Shown here piece by piece: positions 47,684 to 56,982 of a stretch of DNA of 64,000 bases (positions are counted from its first letter, which is position 1; each line of letters opens with the position of its first letter). A program made the translations under genes and the position numbers. This stretch comes from Bosea sp. BIWAKO-01 (GTDB taxonomy: Bacteria; Pseudomonadota; Alphaproteobacteria; Rhizobiales; Beijerinckiaceae), in NCBI RefSeq assembly GCF_001748145.1, contig NZ_BCQA01000001.1, positions 4,862,501 to 4,926,500 on the forward strand, given 5' to 3'. The notes beneath the pieces were generated by a model. The model ran no database searches. It worked only from the letters and a program-made list of their open reading frames with translations, and had not been told where the DNA came from.

Positions 47684-47953
47684 ATGAGATTCATTATTCC
47701 GATGATGACTGCTGTCCTGCTTGCGACGAGCGGCGCCTATGCCCAGTCGATCAACATTGGACCGGGCGGCGTCTCGGTCGATCCACGCTCGCCGCGCGAC
47801 CGCGCCATCGACCGCGAAATCCGCCGCGACGAGCGCATGCGCGAACGCGCGCGCTGGGAGCGCAGCAGCTGGCGCGACGATTGCCGCACCGTGAGGACTA
47901 TCGAGGAAACGCCGCGCGGCGAGATCAGGCGGACGAGGCGGATCTGCGATTGA
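47684..47953 (+). CDS. Small secreted basic protein
   Basis: Predicted 89-residue exported protein of unknown function. A signal peptide (MRFIIPMMTAVLLATSGAYAQ) leads to a short mature part, SINIGPGGVSVDPRSPRDRAID, then a highly charged Arg-rich region (REIRRDERMRERARWERSSWRDD) and two cysteines (DDCRTV, RRICD) that could form a disulfide. ATG at 47684 has a very good GGAGGAA upstream, which supports real translation. Followed by a bidirectional terminator. Such short Arg-rich periplasmic proteins are common in Hyphomicrobiales without a known role. Confidence 0.75.
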   Translation: MRFIIPMMTAVLLATSGAYAQSINIGPGGVSVDPRSPRDRAIDREIRRDERMRERARWERSSWRDDCRTVRTIEETPRGEIRRTRRICD

Positions 47954-47976
47954 TCTCCCGCTGAAATGTGCAGAGA

Positions 47977-48006
47977 AAGCCCGCCCCGGTGATCCGGGGC
48001 GGGCTT
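47977..48006. terminator. Bidirectional terminator, small secreted protein / glpQ
   Basis: Perfect 13-base arms AAGCCCGCCCCGG (47977-47989) and CCGGGGCGGGCTT (47994-48006), loop TGAT. A-rich on the left and CTT on the right, it lies between two convergent genes and fits both directions. Confidence 0.85.
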
Positions 48007-48024
48007 CTGGTCGTTGGGGCTGGC

Positions 48025-49194
48025 TTATTTGGCGTTGCGGGCCTTCACGGCGGCATCGGGGAAGTCCGAGAACAGCCCGTCGATGCCGAGGTCGAAGAAG
48101 GCCTTGTACTCGGCCGCGGGATCGCCCTTGAAATTCGAGGCCAACCGCTTCGGCTCGCTGCGGAACGTCCAGGTATGGACGAAGAGGCCGGCCGCATGCG
48201 CGTCCTTGACGACATTGGTCGGTGCGATCAGCACCCGATCCTGTTCGTCGATCTTGCCGTCGCCATTCAGATCCTTCGGCTTGCCGTCGTCGCCGATCGT
48301 CTGTTTGCCGGCGAGGATATAGGGCTTCCACGGCCCGACGCCGTCGGCATAGGTCTTGATCTCCTTCAGCCCGTCGGCCGTGACCAGGTCCTTGAAGGTG
48401 CGCTTGTCGCCGGTGACGACGAAGTCGTAGGGCTTGTCGAAGGGCGCGGCGAGGACGATGCCGCCATCCTTGTCGACGTCATCGGCATCGACGAGCTGGA
48501 CGAGGCGCAGTTGCGTCTTGCCGCGCAGATATTTGAGATTGGCCGTCTCGAAGCTCTGGATGATCACGGGCGAGGACTTTTCGGTCCAGCCGGCCGCCTT
48601 CAACTGGTCGAGCAGGCGGTCCTCGAGCGGCAGCCCGATCGCAGCATGAAAGATCGGGTGCTTGGTTTCGGGGTAGATGCCGATGGTCCGGCCAGTCCGG
48701 GTGCTTTCGGCCTTGGCGAGATCGATGATCTCCTGCAGCGTCGGGATCGGAAATTTGCCATTATGCGACTGGTCGCGATCGGGCATCGCCTGCTTGGCGC
48801 GCAACGTCTTGATCTCGGCGAGGGTGAAATCCCCGGCGAACCAGTCATTGGTGTCGACACCGTCGACCTTCCTGACAGTCTTGCGAGCAGCGAATTCCGG
48901 TCGCTCGGAAACGTCGGTGGTGCCGCTCAGCATCGGCTCGTGCCGTGCGACGAGTACACCGTCCTTGGTCGCGACAAGATCGGGCTCGATGAAATCGGCG
49001 CCCTGTTCGATCGCCAACTTGTAGGATTCGAGCGTGTGCTCGGGCCTGTGGCCGCTGGCGCCGCGATGACCGACGATGAGGGGCTTCTTCCCATCAAGCG
49101 TCGGCACGGGTTGGGCAAAGGCGGGCGATGTGGCAGCAAGGCCGCCGCAGGCGAGGGCGGCCAGCATCGTGGCCGAAAGTAGCGTCTGTTTCAT
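48025..49194 (-). CDS. glpQ: Periplasmic glycerophosphodiester phosphodiesterase
   Basis: Exported enzyme of 389 residues hydrolysing glycerophosphodiesters to glycerol-3-phosphate and alcohols. The signal peptide ends PAFA-Q. The GDPD catalytic set is visible: [20 protein letters not shown] (HR), [22 protein letters not shown] (the E-x-D metal ligands and catalytic His), and later the [12 protein letters not shown] stretch, an EF-hand-like calcium loop ([12 protein letters not shown]) seen in this long periplasmic form. ATG at 49192-49194 begins MKQTLL; the open frame extends upstream without a signal-peptide match. Confidence 0.93.
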   Translation of the reverse strand: MKQTLLSATMLAALACGGLAATSPAFAQPVPTLDGKKPLIVGHRGASGHRPEHTLESYKLAIEQGADFIEPDLVATKDGVLVARHEPMLSGTTDVSERPEFAARKTVRKVDGVDTNDWFAGDFTLAEIKTLRAKQAMPDRDQSHNGKFPIPTLQEIIDLAKAESTRTGRTIGIYPETKHPIFHAAIGLPLEDRLLDQLKAAGWTEKSSPVIIQSFETANLKYLRGKTQLRLVQLVDADDVDKDGGIVLAAPFDKPYDFVVTGDKRTFKDLVTADGLKEIKTYADGVGPWKPYILAGKQTIGDDGKPKDLNGDGKIDEQDRVLIAPTNVVKDAHAAGLFVHTWTFRSEPKRLASNFKGDPAAEYKAFFDLGIDGLFSDFPDAAVKARNAK

Positions 49195-49413
49195 CGGATC
49201 TGTTCCCTGATCGCGGCAAGAGCGCGCGACCATGATCAGACGATATGACAGCTCCGTGAAGTGGTCTTATTACGCTACGACAACTTTTAAGCGAGGCGCG
49301 GGGCGCTGCCCGTCCGGTCGGAGTCTTGCCGCGTCCTGCCGGACGAGGATCGCGATTCGCGGCAGAAGCGTCGCCCGGCCAAGCCAGGGCGACGCCTTGT
49401 GTCTGCGGCGGGT

Positions 49414-49554
49414 TCAGCGCCTGTTTTCGAGCGTCGTCTTGGCGTCGAGGCGCTTCTGGGGGGGCGGGGTCAGGTCTGGCGGCGGCGTCGTGGCGCAGGC
49501 GGTGAGGGCCAGGGCAAGAAGACCGGCAAGCGTGATTCGGCAAAGGCGCTGCAT
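49414..49554 (-). CDS. 46-residue putative lipoprotein
   Basis: Short reading frame, too small for usual gene callers. It reads MQRLCRITLAGLLALALTAC, a clear lipoprotein signal with lipobox LTAC, then a Pro-rich mature part and TTLENRR before the stop. A TGGAA lies about eight bases before the ATG. Short Cys-anchored lipoproteins are frequent in this order, but the small size leaves real doubt. Plus-strand and other minus-strand frames in this area look less coding. It is 220 bases upstream of glpQ. Confidence 0.5.
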   Translation of the reverse strand: MQRLCRITLAGLLALALTACATTPPPDLTPPPQKRLDAKTTLENRR

Positions 49555-49964
49555 GGCGTGGTTTCCACTTGATCGGAGCGATCGCCCCCGTGTGCAGCTG
49601 ACGACGACGCTTCGTCAAGCAGACGGCTTCACATGATAATACGTCGACTTTCAAGCTGGGCGCAGCACGGCAGTCAGCCTCGGTTGCCGGATCATCCTGC
49701 GACGAAGACCGTAAGCCCGGAAAGGCCGGACCCCCGATGCGGATTGTGGCATTCGGCGAGAGTGCCGCAAAATCTGCCAGGGGATGGCCCGGTCCGGAGC
49801 TCCCGTGAGTGGCGCAGCAGGACGGCTGCTCAACCGGGACGGACGGTCCGAGACATGCCTGCGCCTCAAGTATCCGGTCGAGACGTTGTTGCCCCTGCCT
49901 CGTCTATATGACACCACAGCGCCGAGATTGTGCCGCAGACGCCGGCACCAGACGGAACGACGCA
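49555..49964. other. Intergenic region before the RsmB-like gene
   Basis: About 410 bases between the small lipoprotein frame and the methyltransferase gene. Both strands have short open frames of GC-bias type only. I found no strong hairpin, tRNA or recognised riboswitch. Promoters for the divergent flanking genes should be here. Confidence 0.35.
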
Positions 49965-51263
49965 ATGACCCCTGCCGCCCGCATCAGCGCCGCCATCGAG
50001 GTGCTGGACGATATCATCCAGCGTCGCCGACCGGCATCCGACGCCCTGAAGGATTGGGGCCTGTCGCGGCGCTTTGCCGGGTCAAAGGATCGCGCCGCAA
50101 TTGCGACGCTGGTGTATGACGCGCTCCGCCGTCGCTCGTCCTCGGCCTTTGCCATGGGCGAGGAGACCTCGCGGGCGATGGTTCTCGGCATGCTGGCCGG
50201 CCTGCGCGAACTCCGGATGGAAGAGATCGCCGAACTGTGCTCGGGCGAGAACCACGCGCCCGCACCGCTGACGCGCGAGGAGGCGACCCGGCTGATCACC
50301 TTCGATCTCGACGATGCACCGGGCTGGGTCCGCGCCGATGTGCCGGAATGGCTTTGGCCCGCTTTCTCAGCGAGCTTTGGCGAGCAGGCCGTGTCGGAGG
50401 GCGCTGCACTGGCCGATCGTGCGCCGATCGATATCCGCGTCAACCGCCTTAAGGCGAATCAAGCCAAGGTGTTGGCGGATCTTGCTCATCTCGGAGCGGA
50501 GGCGGGGGCATGGTCCCCTGATGCGATCCGCTTTCTGCCGGGGGCGGATGGGCGCGGCCCCTCGCTGCAGAGCGAGCCGAGCTTCTTCGAGGGCGCCTTC
50601 GAGATCCAGGATGAGGGCTCGCAGCTCGTCTCGCTGCTGGCCGGCGCCAGACCCGGCGAGACCGTGGTCGATCTTTGCGCCGGCGCCGGAGGCAAGACGC
50701 TGGCTCTGGCCGCCCAGATGCAGAATCAGGGTCGCCTGTTCGCGACCGATCTCGATAGCCGTCGTCTTGCGCCTCTGCATGAGCGGCTGGCGCGCTCGGG
50801 CGCCAGTATCGTCCAGATCCGCGTCCCGCGCAGCCGCGGCCATGAATCGCTCACCGAAGTTGTCGGCGAGGCCGACCTCGTCCTGGTCGATGCGCCCTGC
50901 ACCGGCTCCGGCACCTGGCGGCGCAATCCCGATGCAAAATGGCGCGTCAGACCGGGCGCGCTCGCCGAGCGGATCAAGGAACAGGCCGAGGTGCTGGCGC
51001 GCGCGGCCCGCCTGGTGAAGCCCGGCGGTCGTATTGCCTATGTCACCTGCTCGGTGCTTCCCGATGAGAATGACGGGGCCGTTTCAGGGTTCCTGCAGCG
51101 CCATCCCAGCTTCACCCTCGTGCCGAGCCAGGAGATCCTGTCGTCGACGGAAGGCGACTTTGCTCTGCTCGCGCGGTTCTCGACCGCGCTTGGCCTGCAA
51201 TTGTCGCCGCAGCGCACCGGGACGGACGGATTCTATCTGGCTTGCGTCAGGCGCGAGGCCTGA
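49965..51263 (+). CDS. RsmB-family RNA (cytosine-5) methyltransferase
   Basis: Cytoplasmic SAM-dependent m5C RNA methyltransferase of 432 residues. The N-terminal helical NusB-like region (AAIEVLDDIIQRRRPASDALKDWGLSRRFAGSKDR) is followed by the Rossmann catalytic domain: QDEGSQLVSLLAGARPGETVVDLCAGAGGKTLALAAQM (motif I), LVDAPCTGSGTWRRNPDAKWR with the first cysteine (motif IV) and AYVTCSVLPDENDGAV with the catalytic cysteine (motif VI). The target in 16S rRNA or tRNA is not fixed by sequence alone. ATG at 49965 with GGAA upstream. Lies 50 bases before guaA. Confidence 0.9.
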   Translation: MTPAARISAAIEVLDDIIQRRRPASDALKDWGLSRRFAGSKDRAAIATLVYDALRRRSSSAFAMGEETSRAMVLGMLAGLRELRMEEIAELCSGENHAPAPLTREEATRLITFDLDDAPGWVRADVPEWLWPAFSASFGEQAVSEGAALADRAPIDIRVNRLKANQAKVLADLAHLGAEAGAWSPDAIRFLPGADGRGPSLQSEPSFFEGAFEIQDEGSQLVSLLAGARPGETVVDLCAGAGGKTLALAAQMQNQGRLFATDLDSRRLAPLHERLARSGASIVQIRVPRSRGHESLTEVVGEADLVLVDAPCTGSGTWRRNPDAKWRVRPGALAERIKEQAEVLARAARLVKPGGRIAYVTCSVLPDENDGAVSGFLQRHPSFTLVPSQEILSSTEGDFALLARFSTALGLQLSPQRTGTDGFYLACVRREA

Positions 51264-51313
51264 GGCGCGCTTGCGCCGTTGCGCCTGCGCGCGTGATGGC
51301 GTAACCGGGCGCG

Positions 51314-52876
51314 ATGACGAGCAAGCCCCACGACTCCATCCTCATCATCGATTTCGGTAGCCAGGTCACGCAGCTGATCGCGCGTCGCGTACGCGAGATC
51401 GGCGTCTATTGTGAGATCGCGCCGTTCCAGTCGGCCTCCGAGGCCTTTCAGCGGATGAAGCCGAAGGGCGTCATCTTCTCCGGCGGGCCGGCCTCGGTGC
51501 CGGATGAAAATTCGCCGCGCGCCCCGCAGGAGGTCTTCTCGGCGGGCCTGCCACTTCTCGGCATCTGCTATGGCCAGCAGACCATGGCTCATCAGCTCGG
51601 CGGCAAGGTCGAGGGCGGGCATGCCGCCGAGTTCGGCCGCGCCGATGTCGAGATCGTCGCGCCTTCGGCACTGTTCAGGGATGTCTGGAACCAGGGCGGT
51701 CGCTTTCCGGTGTGGATGAGCCACGGCGACCGCGTCACGCAGTTGCCGGCTGGCTTTTCGGTCAAGGCGACCTCGGAGAACGCGCCCTTTGCTGTGGCGA
51801 GCGACGAGGAACGGCGTTTCTATTCAACCATGTTCCACCCGGAGGTGGTGCACACGCCGGACGGCGCCAAGTTGCTGCGCAACTTCGTCGTCGATATCTG
51901 CGGCTGCGTCCCGGATTGGAGCATGTCCGCCTATCGCTCCGAGACCATCGCCAAGATTCGTGCGCAGGTCGGCAGGGGCAGGGTGATCTGCGGGCTTTCC
52001 GGCGGCGTCGATTCCGCCGTTGCCGCCGTGCTGATCCACGAGGCCATCGGCGACCAGCTCACCTGCGTCTTCGTTGATCATGGCCTGATGCGGATGAACG
52101 AGGCGGAAGAGGTCGTGCGCCTGTTCCGCGACAGCTACAACATCCCGCTCGTGCATGTGGAGGCTGAGGAACTCTTCCTCGCCGAGCTCGCCAAATGCGG
52201 CTCCGATCCGGAGGCCAAGCGCAAGACCATCGGCCGCCTCTTCATCGAGGTCTTCGACGAGGAAGCGCGCAAGCTCGGTGGCGCCGATTTCCTGGCGCAG
52301 GGGACGCTCTATCCCGACGTGATCGAGAGCGTCTCCTTCTCCGGCGGGCCCTCGGTGACGATCAAGTCGCACCACAATGTCGGCGGGTTGCCCGAGCGCA
52401 TGAAGATGAAGCTCGTCGAGCCGCTGCGCGAGCTGTTCAAGGACGAGGTCCGCGTCCTGGGCCGGGAGCTTGGCCTGCCCGAGGCCTTCGTCGGCCGCCA
52501 TCCCTTCCCGGGACCGGGCCTCGCCATTCGCTGCCCCGGCGAAATCACCAAGGAAAAGCTCGACATCCTGCGCAAGGCTGATGCGATCTATCTCGAGGAG
52601 ATCCGCAAGGCCGGTCTCTACGACGTGATCTGGCAGGCTTTTGCCGTGCTGCTGCCGGTGCGCACCGTCGGCGTGATGGGTGACTACCGCACTTACGACC
52701 ATGTCTGCGCCTTGCGCGCTGTCACTTCGGTCGACGGCATGACCGCCGATTTCTACCCCTACGACATGGCCTTCCTCGGCCGTACCGCGACCCGCATCAT
52801 CAACGAGGTCAAGGGCATCAACCGGGTCGTCTACGACGTGACGTCGAAGCCGCCTGGTACGATCGAGTGGGAGTGA
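51314..52876 (+). CDS. guaA: GMP synthase (glutamine-hydrolysing)
   Basis: Converts XMP to GMP with glutamine and ATP in the cytoplasm. The 520 residues have the expected two parts: a class I glutaminase with [15 protein letters not shown] (catalytic Cys), HGDRVTQLP and [11 protein letters not shown], then the ATP pyrophosphatase PP-loop [18 protein letters not shown] and the C-terminal dimerisation domain ([30 protein letters not shown], and the end [18 protein letters not shown]). ATG at 51314. Preceded by the RsmB-like gene, probably in one transcript. Confidence 0.97.
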   Translation: MTSKPHDSILIIDFGSQVTQLIARRVREIGVYCEIAPFQSASEAFQRMKPKGVIFSGGPASVPDENSPRAPQEVFSAGLPLLGICYGQQTMAHQLGGKVEGGHAAEFGRADVEIVAPSALFRDVWNQGGRFPVWMSHGDRVTQLPAGFSVKATSENAPFAVASDEERRFYSTMFHPEVVHTPDGAKLLRNFVVDICGCVPDWSMSAYRSETIAKIRAQVGRGRVICGLSGGVDSAVAAVLIHEAIGDQLTCVFVDHGLMRMNEAEEVVRLFRDSYNIPLVHVEAEELFLAELAKCGSDPEAKRKTIGRLFIEVFDEEARKLGGADFLAQGTLYPDVIESVSFSGGPSVTIKSHHNVGGLPERMKMKLVEPLRELFKDEVRVLGRELGLPEAFVGRHPFPGPGLAIRCPGEITKEKLDILRKADAIYLEEIRKAGLYDVIWQAFAVLLPVRTVGVMGDYRTYDHVCALRAVTSVDGMTADFYPYDMAFLGRTATRIINEVKGINRVVYDVTSKPPGTIEWE

Positions 52877-52984
52877 GGAAAGCCGTGTAGCGACAAGGAG
52901 GGGGCGACAGCGCACCGGATGCGCCGCCGTGCCCCGTCGCCCGATCCAAACGGCGCGGGATCAGGTTGGCCGCGATTGCGGTCC

Positions 52985-54235
52985 CTAAGACGTCTCTGGC
53001 GCTTGCCGGGCGACCTGATCCCGGCGGCACCTGAGAAAGAGCGCGTCTGATGGATTGGACGCGAGGCCGATGGCACGATCAAAGGCGGCAAGTGCAGCGT
53101 CGGTCGAGCCCGAGCGGGACAGCAGTTCGGCATGTGCCGCATGAAACGGCTGATAGGCCGAGAGCGCTGAGGCAAGCGACCCAAGAGCGTGCAGGCCAGC
53201 TCGGAGTGCGCCAGCCTCGGCCAATGCCGCGGCACGGTTCAGCTGGACTACCGGCGTTGGTTCCATCCGCAACAGGCTATCATAGAGCAGGACGATCTGC
53301 GGCCAGTCGGGCGGCTCCACCTGGACATGCAGGGCGGCAATCGCCGCCTTGATCTGAAAGGGCCCCGGCGCGCGTCGCGCCACAACACGATCGAGCAACG
53401 CCAGCCCTTCGGCAATCCGGGCGCCATCCCAAAGCCTGCGGTCCTGCAATGCAAGGGGGATGCTGGTTCCGCCGGCATCGAGCCGCGCCGCGCGGCGGGC
53501 TTCGGTGATCAGCATCAGCGCCAGCAGCCCCTCGATTTCGGCCTGGTCCGGGCGCAGGCCATTCAACATGCGCGCCAGATAGATGGCCTCTTCACCCAAA
53601 GGACTGGCGTGAGATTCGTCCGCACCTGAATAGGCCTGGTTGAAAATCAGATAGACGACGGTCAGGACGGATTGGAGCCGTTCTGACCAGGCTTCCGGCC
53701 CGGGTACGGCATAGGGTATGCCGGCAGCGAGTATCTTTGTCCGTGCCCGCGAAAGGCGCTGGCCCATGGTGGTTTCGTTGTCGAGGAAAGCAGCGGCAAC
53801 TTCGGCCGTGCTCAACCCGCCCAGCGTGCGCAGGGTCAGTGCGACCCGGGTCTTGGGCTCCAGCGCCGGATGGCAGCAGGTGAAGATCAGTCGCAGGCGT
53901 TCGTCGGCAATATCCTCGGTCGTCGTCTCGGCTGCTTCCGCGAGGGAAAGCCGGGCGATCTCGCCAGCCTCGCGGTCCTCACGGGCAGACTTGCGCAAGC
54001 GATCGATCGCCTTGCGCAGCGCGACCTTCAAGAGCCAGCCCTGAGGCGAGGCAGGCAGTCCCGTCCTTCCCCAATGCACGACCGCCGAGGCCAAGGCGTC
54101 CTGCAGCGCATCCTCGGCAAGCTGAAAATTCTTCAGCTGAACGATCAGCGCAGACAGAAGCCGCCCCCGATCCGTCCGCACCACATTCTCGATGGTACAG
54201 GAAACGGAGCGGGGATCGGGGGCGGCGTCCGACAT
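52985..54235 (-). CDS. ECF RNA polymerase sigma factor (ECF42/SigJ-like, TPR tail)
   Basis: Sigma-70-family factor of 416 residues. The N-terminal 170 residues have region 2 (LLSALIVQLKNFQLAEDALQDALASAVVHW, WLLKVALRKAIDRLRKSAR) and region 4 (LTLRTLGGLSTAEVAAAFLDNETTMGQRLSRARTKI). The long C-terminal part is the DUF6596/TPR extension of the ECF42 group, with repeats such as QLNRAAALAEAGALRAGLHAL. No anti-sigma gene is seen; in this group activity is linked to adjacent DGPF proteins. The start overlaps the DGPF gene stop by one base (TGATG), so both are translated together. Confidence 0.92.
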   Translation of the reverse strand: MSDAAPDPRSVSCTIENVVRTDRGRLLSALIVQLKNFQLAEDALQDALASAVVHWGRTGLPASPQGWLLKVALRKAIDRLRKSAREDREAGEIARLSLAEAAETTTEDIADERLRLIFTCCHPALEPKTRVALTLRTLGGLSTAEVAAAFLDNETTMGQRLSRARTKILAAGIPYAVPGPEAWSERLQSVLTVVYLIFNQAYSGADESHASPLGEEAIYLARMLNGLRPDQAEIEGLLALMLITEARRAARLDAGGTSIPLALQDRRLWDGARIAEGLALLDRVVARRAPGPFQIKAAIAALHVQVEPPDWPQIVLLYDSLLRMEPTPVVQLNRAAALAEAGALRAGLHALGSLASALSAYQPFHAAHAELLSRSGSTDAALAAFDRAIGLASNPSDALFLRCRRDQVARQAPETS

Positions 54236-54588
54236 CAGGCGTCGTAGTCCATCACAGGCCGCACTTCGATCGTCCCATAGGCCGCCGACGGGATCATCGC
54301 CGCGAAGCGCAGGGCGGCATCGAGGTCCGGAACCTCGAAGATGTAGTAGCCGCCAAGGCGTTCCTTGGTCTCGGCAAAGGGGCCATCCATCGTCTCCACC
54401 TTGCCGCCGCGAACCCTCAGACTCGTGGCCGTGTCGACATCCCTGAGGCCTTCGCCCGCCACATAGGCGCCCGCCGCCTTCAGGGTCTCGTTGAAGGCAA
54501 AATAGCCCTTCATCATCACCTCGAATTCAGGCGTGCCATAGGCTGGCTCGAGGGACGGATCACTATAGATCAGCGCCATGTACTGCAT
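54235..54588 (-). CDS. YCII-related DGPF-domain protein
   Basis: 117-residue cytoplasmic protein with the YCII fold. The conserved DGPF motif is in VETMDGPFAETKERLGGYYIFEV, with MQYMALIYSD at the start and DYDA at the end. Proteins of this family are the standing partners of ECF42 sigma factors, and the gene overlaps the sigma start by one base. They are presumed to sense or catalyse something in the signal, but no reaction is established. ATG at 54586-54588. A second DGPF gene without a sigma partner lies at 55755. Confidence 0.92.
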   Translation of the reverse strand: MQYMALIYSDPSLEPAYGTPEFEVMMKGYFAFNETLKAAGAYVAGEGLRDVDTATSLRVRGGKVETMDGPFAETKERLGGYYIFEVPDLDAALRFAAMIPSAAYGTIEVRPVMDYDA

Positions 54589-54624
54589 GTCAGGTCTCCG
54601 GTGGTGAGCAGGTTCGGGGAGGTA

Positions 54625-55023
54625 TCAGGGGCGAGAACCAAGCGCGACGAGGGCGAGGGCCAAGGTCAGCGTCAGGGTTGCGAGGATGCAGGCCGAGTTG
54701 CCCGCGATCCGCAGGGGATGGGTGGGGGCATTGGCGCGCAGGCCGATGGGATGCAAGATCCGACCGATGACCACCAGCGCCCCCGCCGCGTGCAGCCAGA
54801 GCGGGCCGGCGCCCTGGCCCTCGGCCAGCACCATCAGGATGAGGATCATCGGCACCCATTCGACGAAATTGCCATGCCGGCGGATGCGTTCATGCAGATC
54901 GGTATTGCCGGCATCTCCGATGGAGACGCTCAGGGCCGAACGGGTTTTGGTGACGCCGATCCACAGGACCAGAAAAATCACGGCCAGGGGGATCGCGTAG
55001 AGCGAGGTAATCGGAAAAATCAT
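54625..55023 (-). CDS. MAPEG family membrane protein
   Basis: Small inner-membrane protein of 132 residues with four hydrophobic segments, in the family of eicosanoid and glutathione metabolism enzymes. Visible elements are YAIPLAVIFLVLWIGVTKTRSAL, the conserved loop GDAGNTDLHERIRRHGNFVEWVPMILILMVLAE (E-R-x-x-R-x-H-x-N-x-x-E), and WLHAAGALVVIGRILHPIG. Glutathione-dependent detoxification or peroxidase activity is possible; nothing shown. ATG at 55021-55023; an ATG 12 codons upstream is also open. It lies just upstream of the DGPF gene on the same strand. Confidence 0.9.
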   Translation of the reverse strand: MIFPITSLYAIPLAVIFLVLWIGVTKTRSALSVSIGDAGNTDLHERIRRHGNFVEWVPMILILMVLAEGQGAGPLWLHAAGALVVIGRILHPIGLRANAPTHPLRIAGNSACILATLTLTLALALVALGSRP

Positions 55024-55754
55024 CAGGTCGGGCCATTCAGCTTGGTTTCGATGCCCCAAGAACGCTGCCCAATCTGGGATTTCGACATCCGAACAAAAAC
55101 TTTCAAACGAGCGCGTCGGGAGGCATCCACTAGGGTAAATTCCTGGAGCTGGCCAGTCATATGAGGCTATCTATAAATAATACTCTATCTGATGAAAATG
55201 AAGAAAATTGCATGACGTAGTTTTCATATAATAAATATAAATTAAGATAAATATAGTTTGAGAACAAATTAAGTGGCAGATACGGATATAAGGCGAATGA
55301 TTAGTGCGCATGTCCCGCGGTGCGATTATTGATCTCGCCGCGCCGGCAATAGCGCATGTACCGTCAATGCCACCCATCGAGCCGGAGCCCGCTCTTTGAC
55401 TGAACGCATAGAGCGCGGCGTCACGCCGGGGCTGGGCGCCCGGCAGGCATCACAAGAAACGCGCCTGATAACGGGTCGCCATCTGCGGCACATGCGCTTC
55501 GGCGACGTCAGCCGCCCGGTACGACCAGGTGGGAGTGACGGGCCGATCCGGCGGCGGACACCGCGCAACTCATTAAGCCTCATACCCGCGATTACGCGGG
55601 CTTTCTTATTGGATCCGATCACAATTTGCATGGTTTGAGCGAGTGGAGAAAAATCTCGCACGTCTGTCGATTTGGCAGGTGCTCATTCGTCGAGATGCAG
55701 AGGGCAGGAGGCGCGACATCGTCGCGACGGTTCCCTCGACAGGGAGATGAACCA
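55024..55754. other. Intergenic region with AT-rich islet
   Basis: About 730 bases between the MAPEG gene and the second DGPF gene. From 55160 to about 55290 the sequence is strongly AT-rich (TAATAAATATAAATTAAG and similar), unlike all other DNA in the window, suggesting acquired or degenerate sequence. After it comes GC-rich DNA of about 290 bases with no convincing gene, ending in an intrinsic terminator at 55585-55607. A short transcript or lost gene may have ended there. Confidence 0.5.
55585..55607 (+). terminator. Orphan intrinsic terminator
   Basis: CCCGCG-ATTA-CGCGGG (55585-55600) followed by CTTTCTT. It ends a transcript running rightward through 55330-55580, where no gene is recognised, about 150 bases before the second DGPF gene. 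Confidence 0.65.
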
Positions 55755-56111
55755 ATGCGTTTCATGATGATGGTCAAGGCTGACGAGCAGGGGGCGCCGC
55801 CACCCGCATTGATGGAGGCGATGGGCAAGCTTATCGAGCGGGAAACCAGGGCCGGCCGGTTGATCGACACCGGCGGGCTGTTGCCAAAGCCGATGGGCTT
55901 CGAGGTCCGGTTGCATGGCGGGAAGGTCAAGGTTGTCGACGGCCCCTTCGCTGAGGCCAAGGAGGTCATCGGTGGCTACGCGATATTCGAACTCGCTGGC
56001 CGCGAGGAGGCCGAAGCCAGCGCCATCGAGTTCATGACCTTGCACAAGGATTTCGCACCGGGCTGGGAGGGCATTTGCGAAGTTCGTGCGATGGCGCCGA
56101 CGGGGGGATGA
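55755..56111 (+). CDS. YCII-related DGPF-domain protein, stand-alone
   Basis: 118-residue protein with MRFMMMVKADEQ at the start and the DGPF motif in VKVVDGPFAEAKEVIGGYAIFEL, so the same family as the gene at 54235. It is about 30 residues different in the middle and has a C-terminal FAPGWEGICEVRAM not shared with it. It has no adjacent sigma gene; it might interact with the ECF factor 1.5 kb away, or act alone. ATG at 55755 has AGGGAGAT upstream. The N-terminally longer frame to 55626 is not supported. Confidence 0.9.
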   Translation: MRFMMMVKADEQGAPPPALMEAMGKLIERETRAGRLIDTGGLLPKPMGFEVRLHGGKVKVVDGPFAEAKEVIGGYAIFELAGREEAEASAIEFMTLHKDFAPGWEGICEVRAMAPTGG

Positions 56112-56275
56112 CCCCACTCCGTGGGCCTGGCTCGCGGTCATCACGGCGCCACCCTCGCGGCCGATGATCTCAGATCACGTGTCGCGAGGGCTGCGTCAGC
56201 GTTTGCTCGCCAGTGCTCCGGGGGGCACGCCATTTCAGGAGGCGCTGCAGCCTTTTCGATCTCCCTAAAACGGGC

Positions 56276-56896
56276 TCAGCGGACAAGCGATTCACCGGTC
56301 GCTTCGGTCCGCGGGACGATCTGGAGGCTGTGCACTGCCAGTCCCGCGCTCTCCAGCCGTTCGCGACCACCCATTCCTTCGAGTTCGAATACGAAGAGGG
56401 CGGTCTGGCAGTTCCCGCCCAATCGACGGATGAGCTGTGCGGCGGCCAGCGCGGTGCCACCGGTCATCAGGCAATCATCGAGAACGGCGACGGAGCGGCC
56501 GGCGATCGGCATGCTCTTCGAGATCGCGATGCCATTGCCGAGGTCATAATTGGCCATGATGCCGCGAATGACATCGGCTTTGATCGACTCGATCTTCCGG
56601 ACATCGAAGAAACCGAGTGCGCTTCGATAGGCGAGTGCACCCGCAAATCCCAGCCCGCCAACATCGATGCCGGCCAGCACCTCGACATGGCTCGGCAGAC
56701 ATCCTGCCAACGCATCGACAGCGTGTTGCGCCAATCGGCCATTGGCGGACATCGGGGAGGCGTCCGGGTAATCAATGCCGGCGACCGGGTAGTTCTTCCA
56801 GCGACGATGAGGGAGTTCACGGGCCTCGTCGCCTTCCGGCGCAGTGATCGTCATCCGACCCATGATCTCCGATGCCTTCGCGCTTCCAGAAAGCAT
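56276..56896 (-). CDS. Phosphoribosyltransferase-domain protein
   Basis: 206-residue type I phosphoribosyltransferase-like protein. The PRPP-binding motif is VAVLDDCLMTGGTALAAAQLI (the D-D followed by T-G-G-T), preceded by PYP-like structure with GIDVGGLGFAGALAYR, and FFDVRKIESIKADVI that resembles the flexible loop of adenine/orotate enzymes. The base specificity is unclear. I use the ATG at 56894-56896, which has AAGAAGG seven bases upstream; a GTG at 56929 is open too. Convergent with the DGPF gene and separated by 87 bases from the cysteine synthase gene. Confidence 0.82.
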   Translation of the reverse strand: MLSGSAKASEIMGRMTITAPEGDEARELPHRRWKNYPVAGIDYPDASPMSANGRLAQHAVDALAGCLPSHVEVLAGIDVGGLGFAGALAYRSALGFFDVRKIESIKADVIRGIMANYDLGNGIAISKSMPIAGRSVAVLDDCLMTGGTALAAAQLIRRLGGNCQTALFVFELEGMGGRERLESAGLAVHSLQIVPRTEATGESLVR

Positions 56897-56982
56897 CTCA
56901 TGCCTTCTTGCAGGGTTGATGACAAACACCGGCTGTCAGCGCGACGCGCGCAGGTTCAAGCAGCATTGGTTGCCCAGCGATT

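Noticed and set aside
55326..55661. Open frames on both strands between the AT-rich islet and the second DGPF gene
   Set aside because: They cross the intrinsic terminator, have Arg-rich shadow-like composition and no ribosome site.
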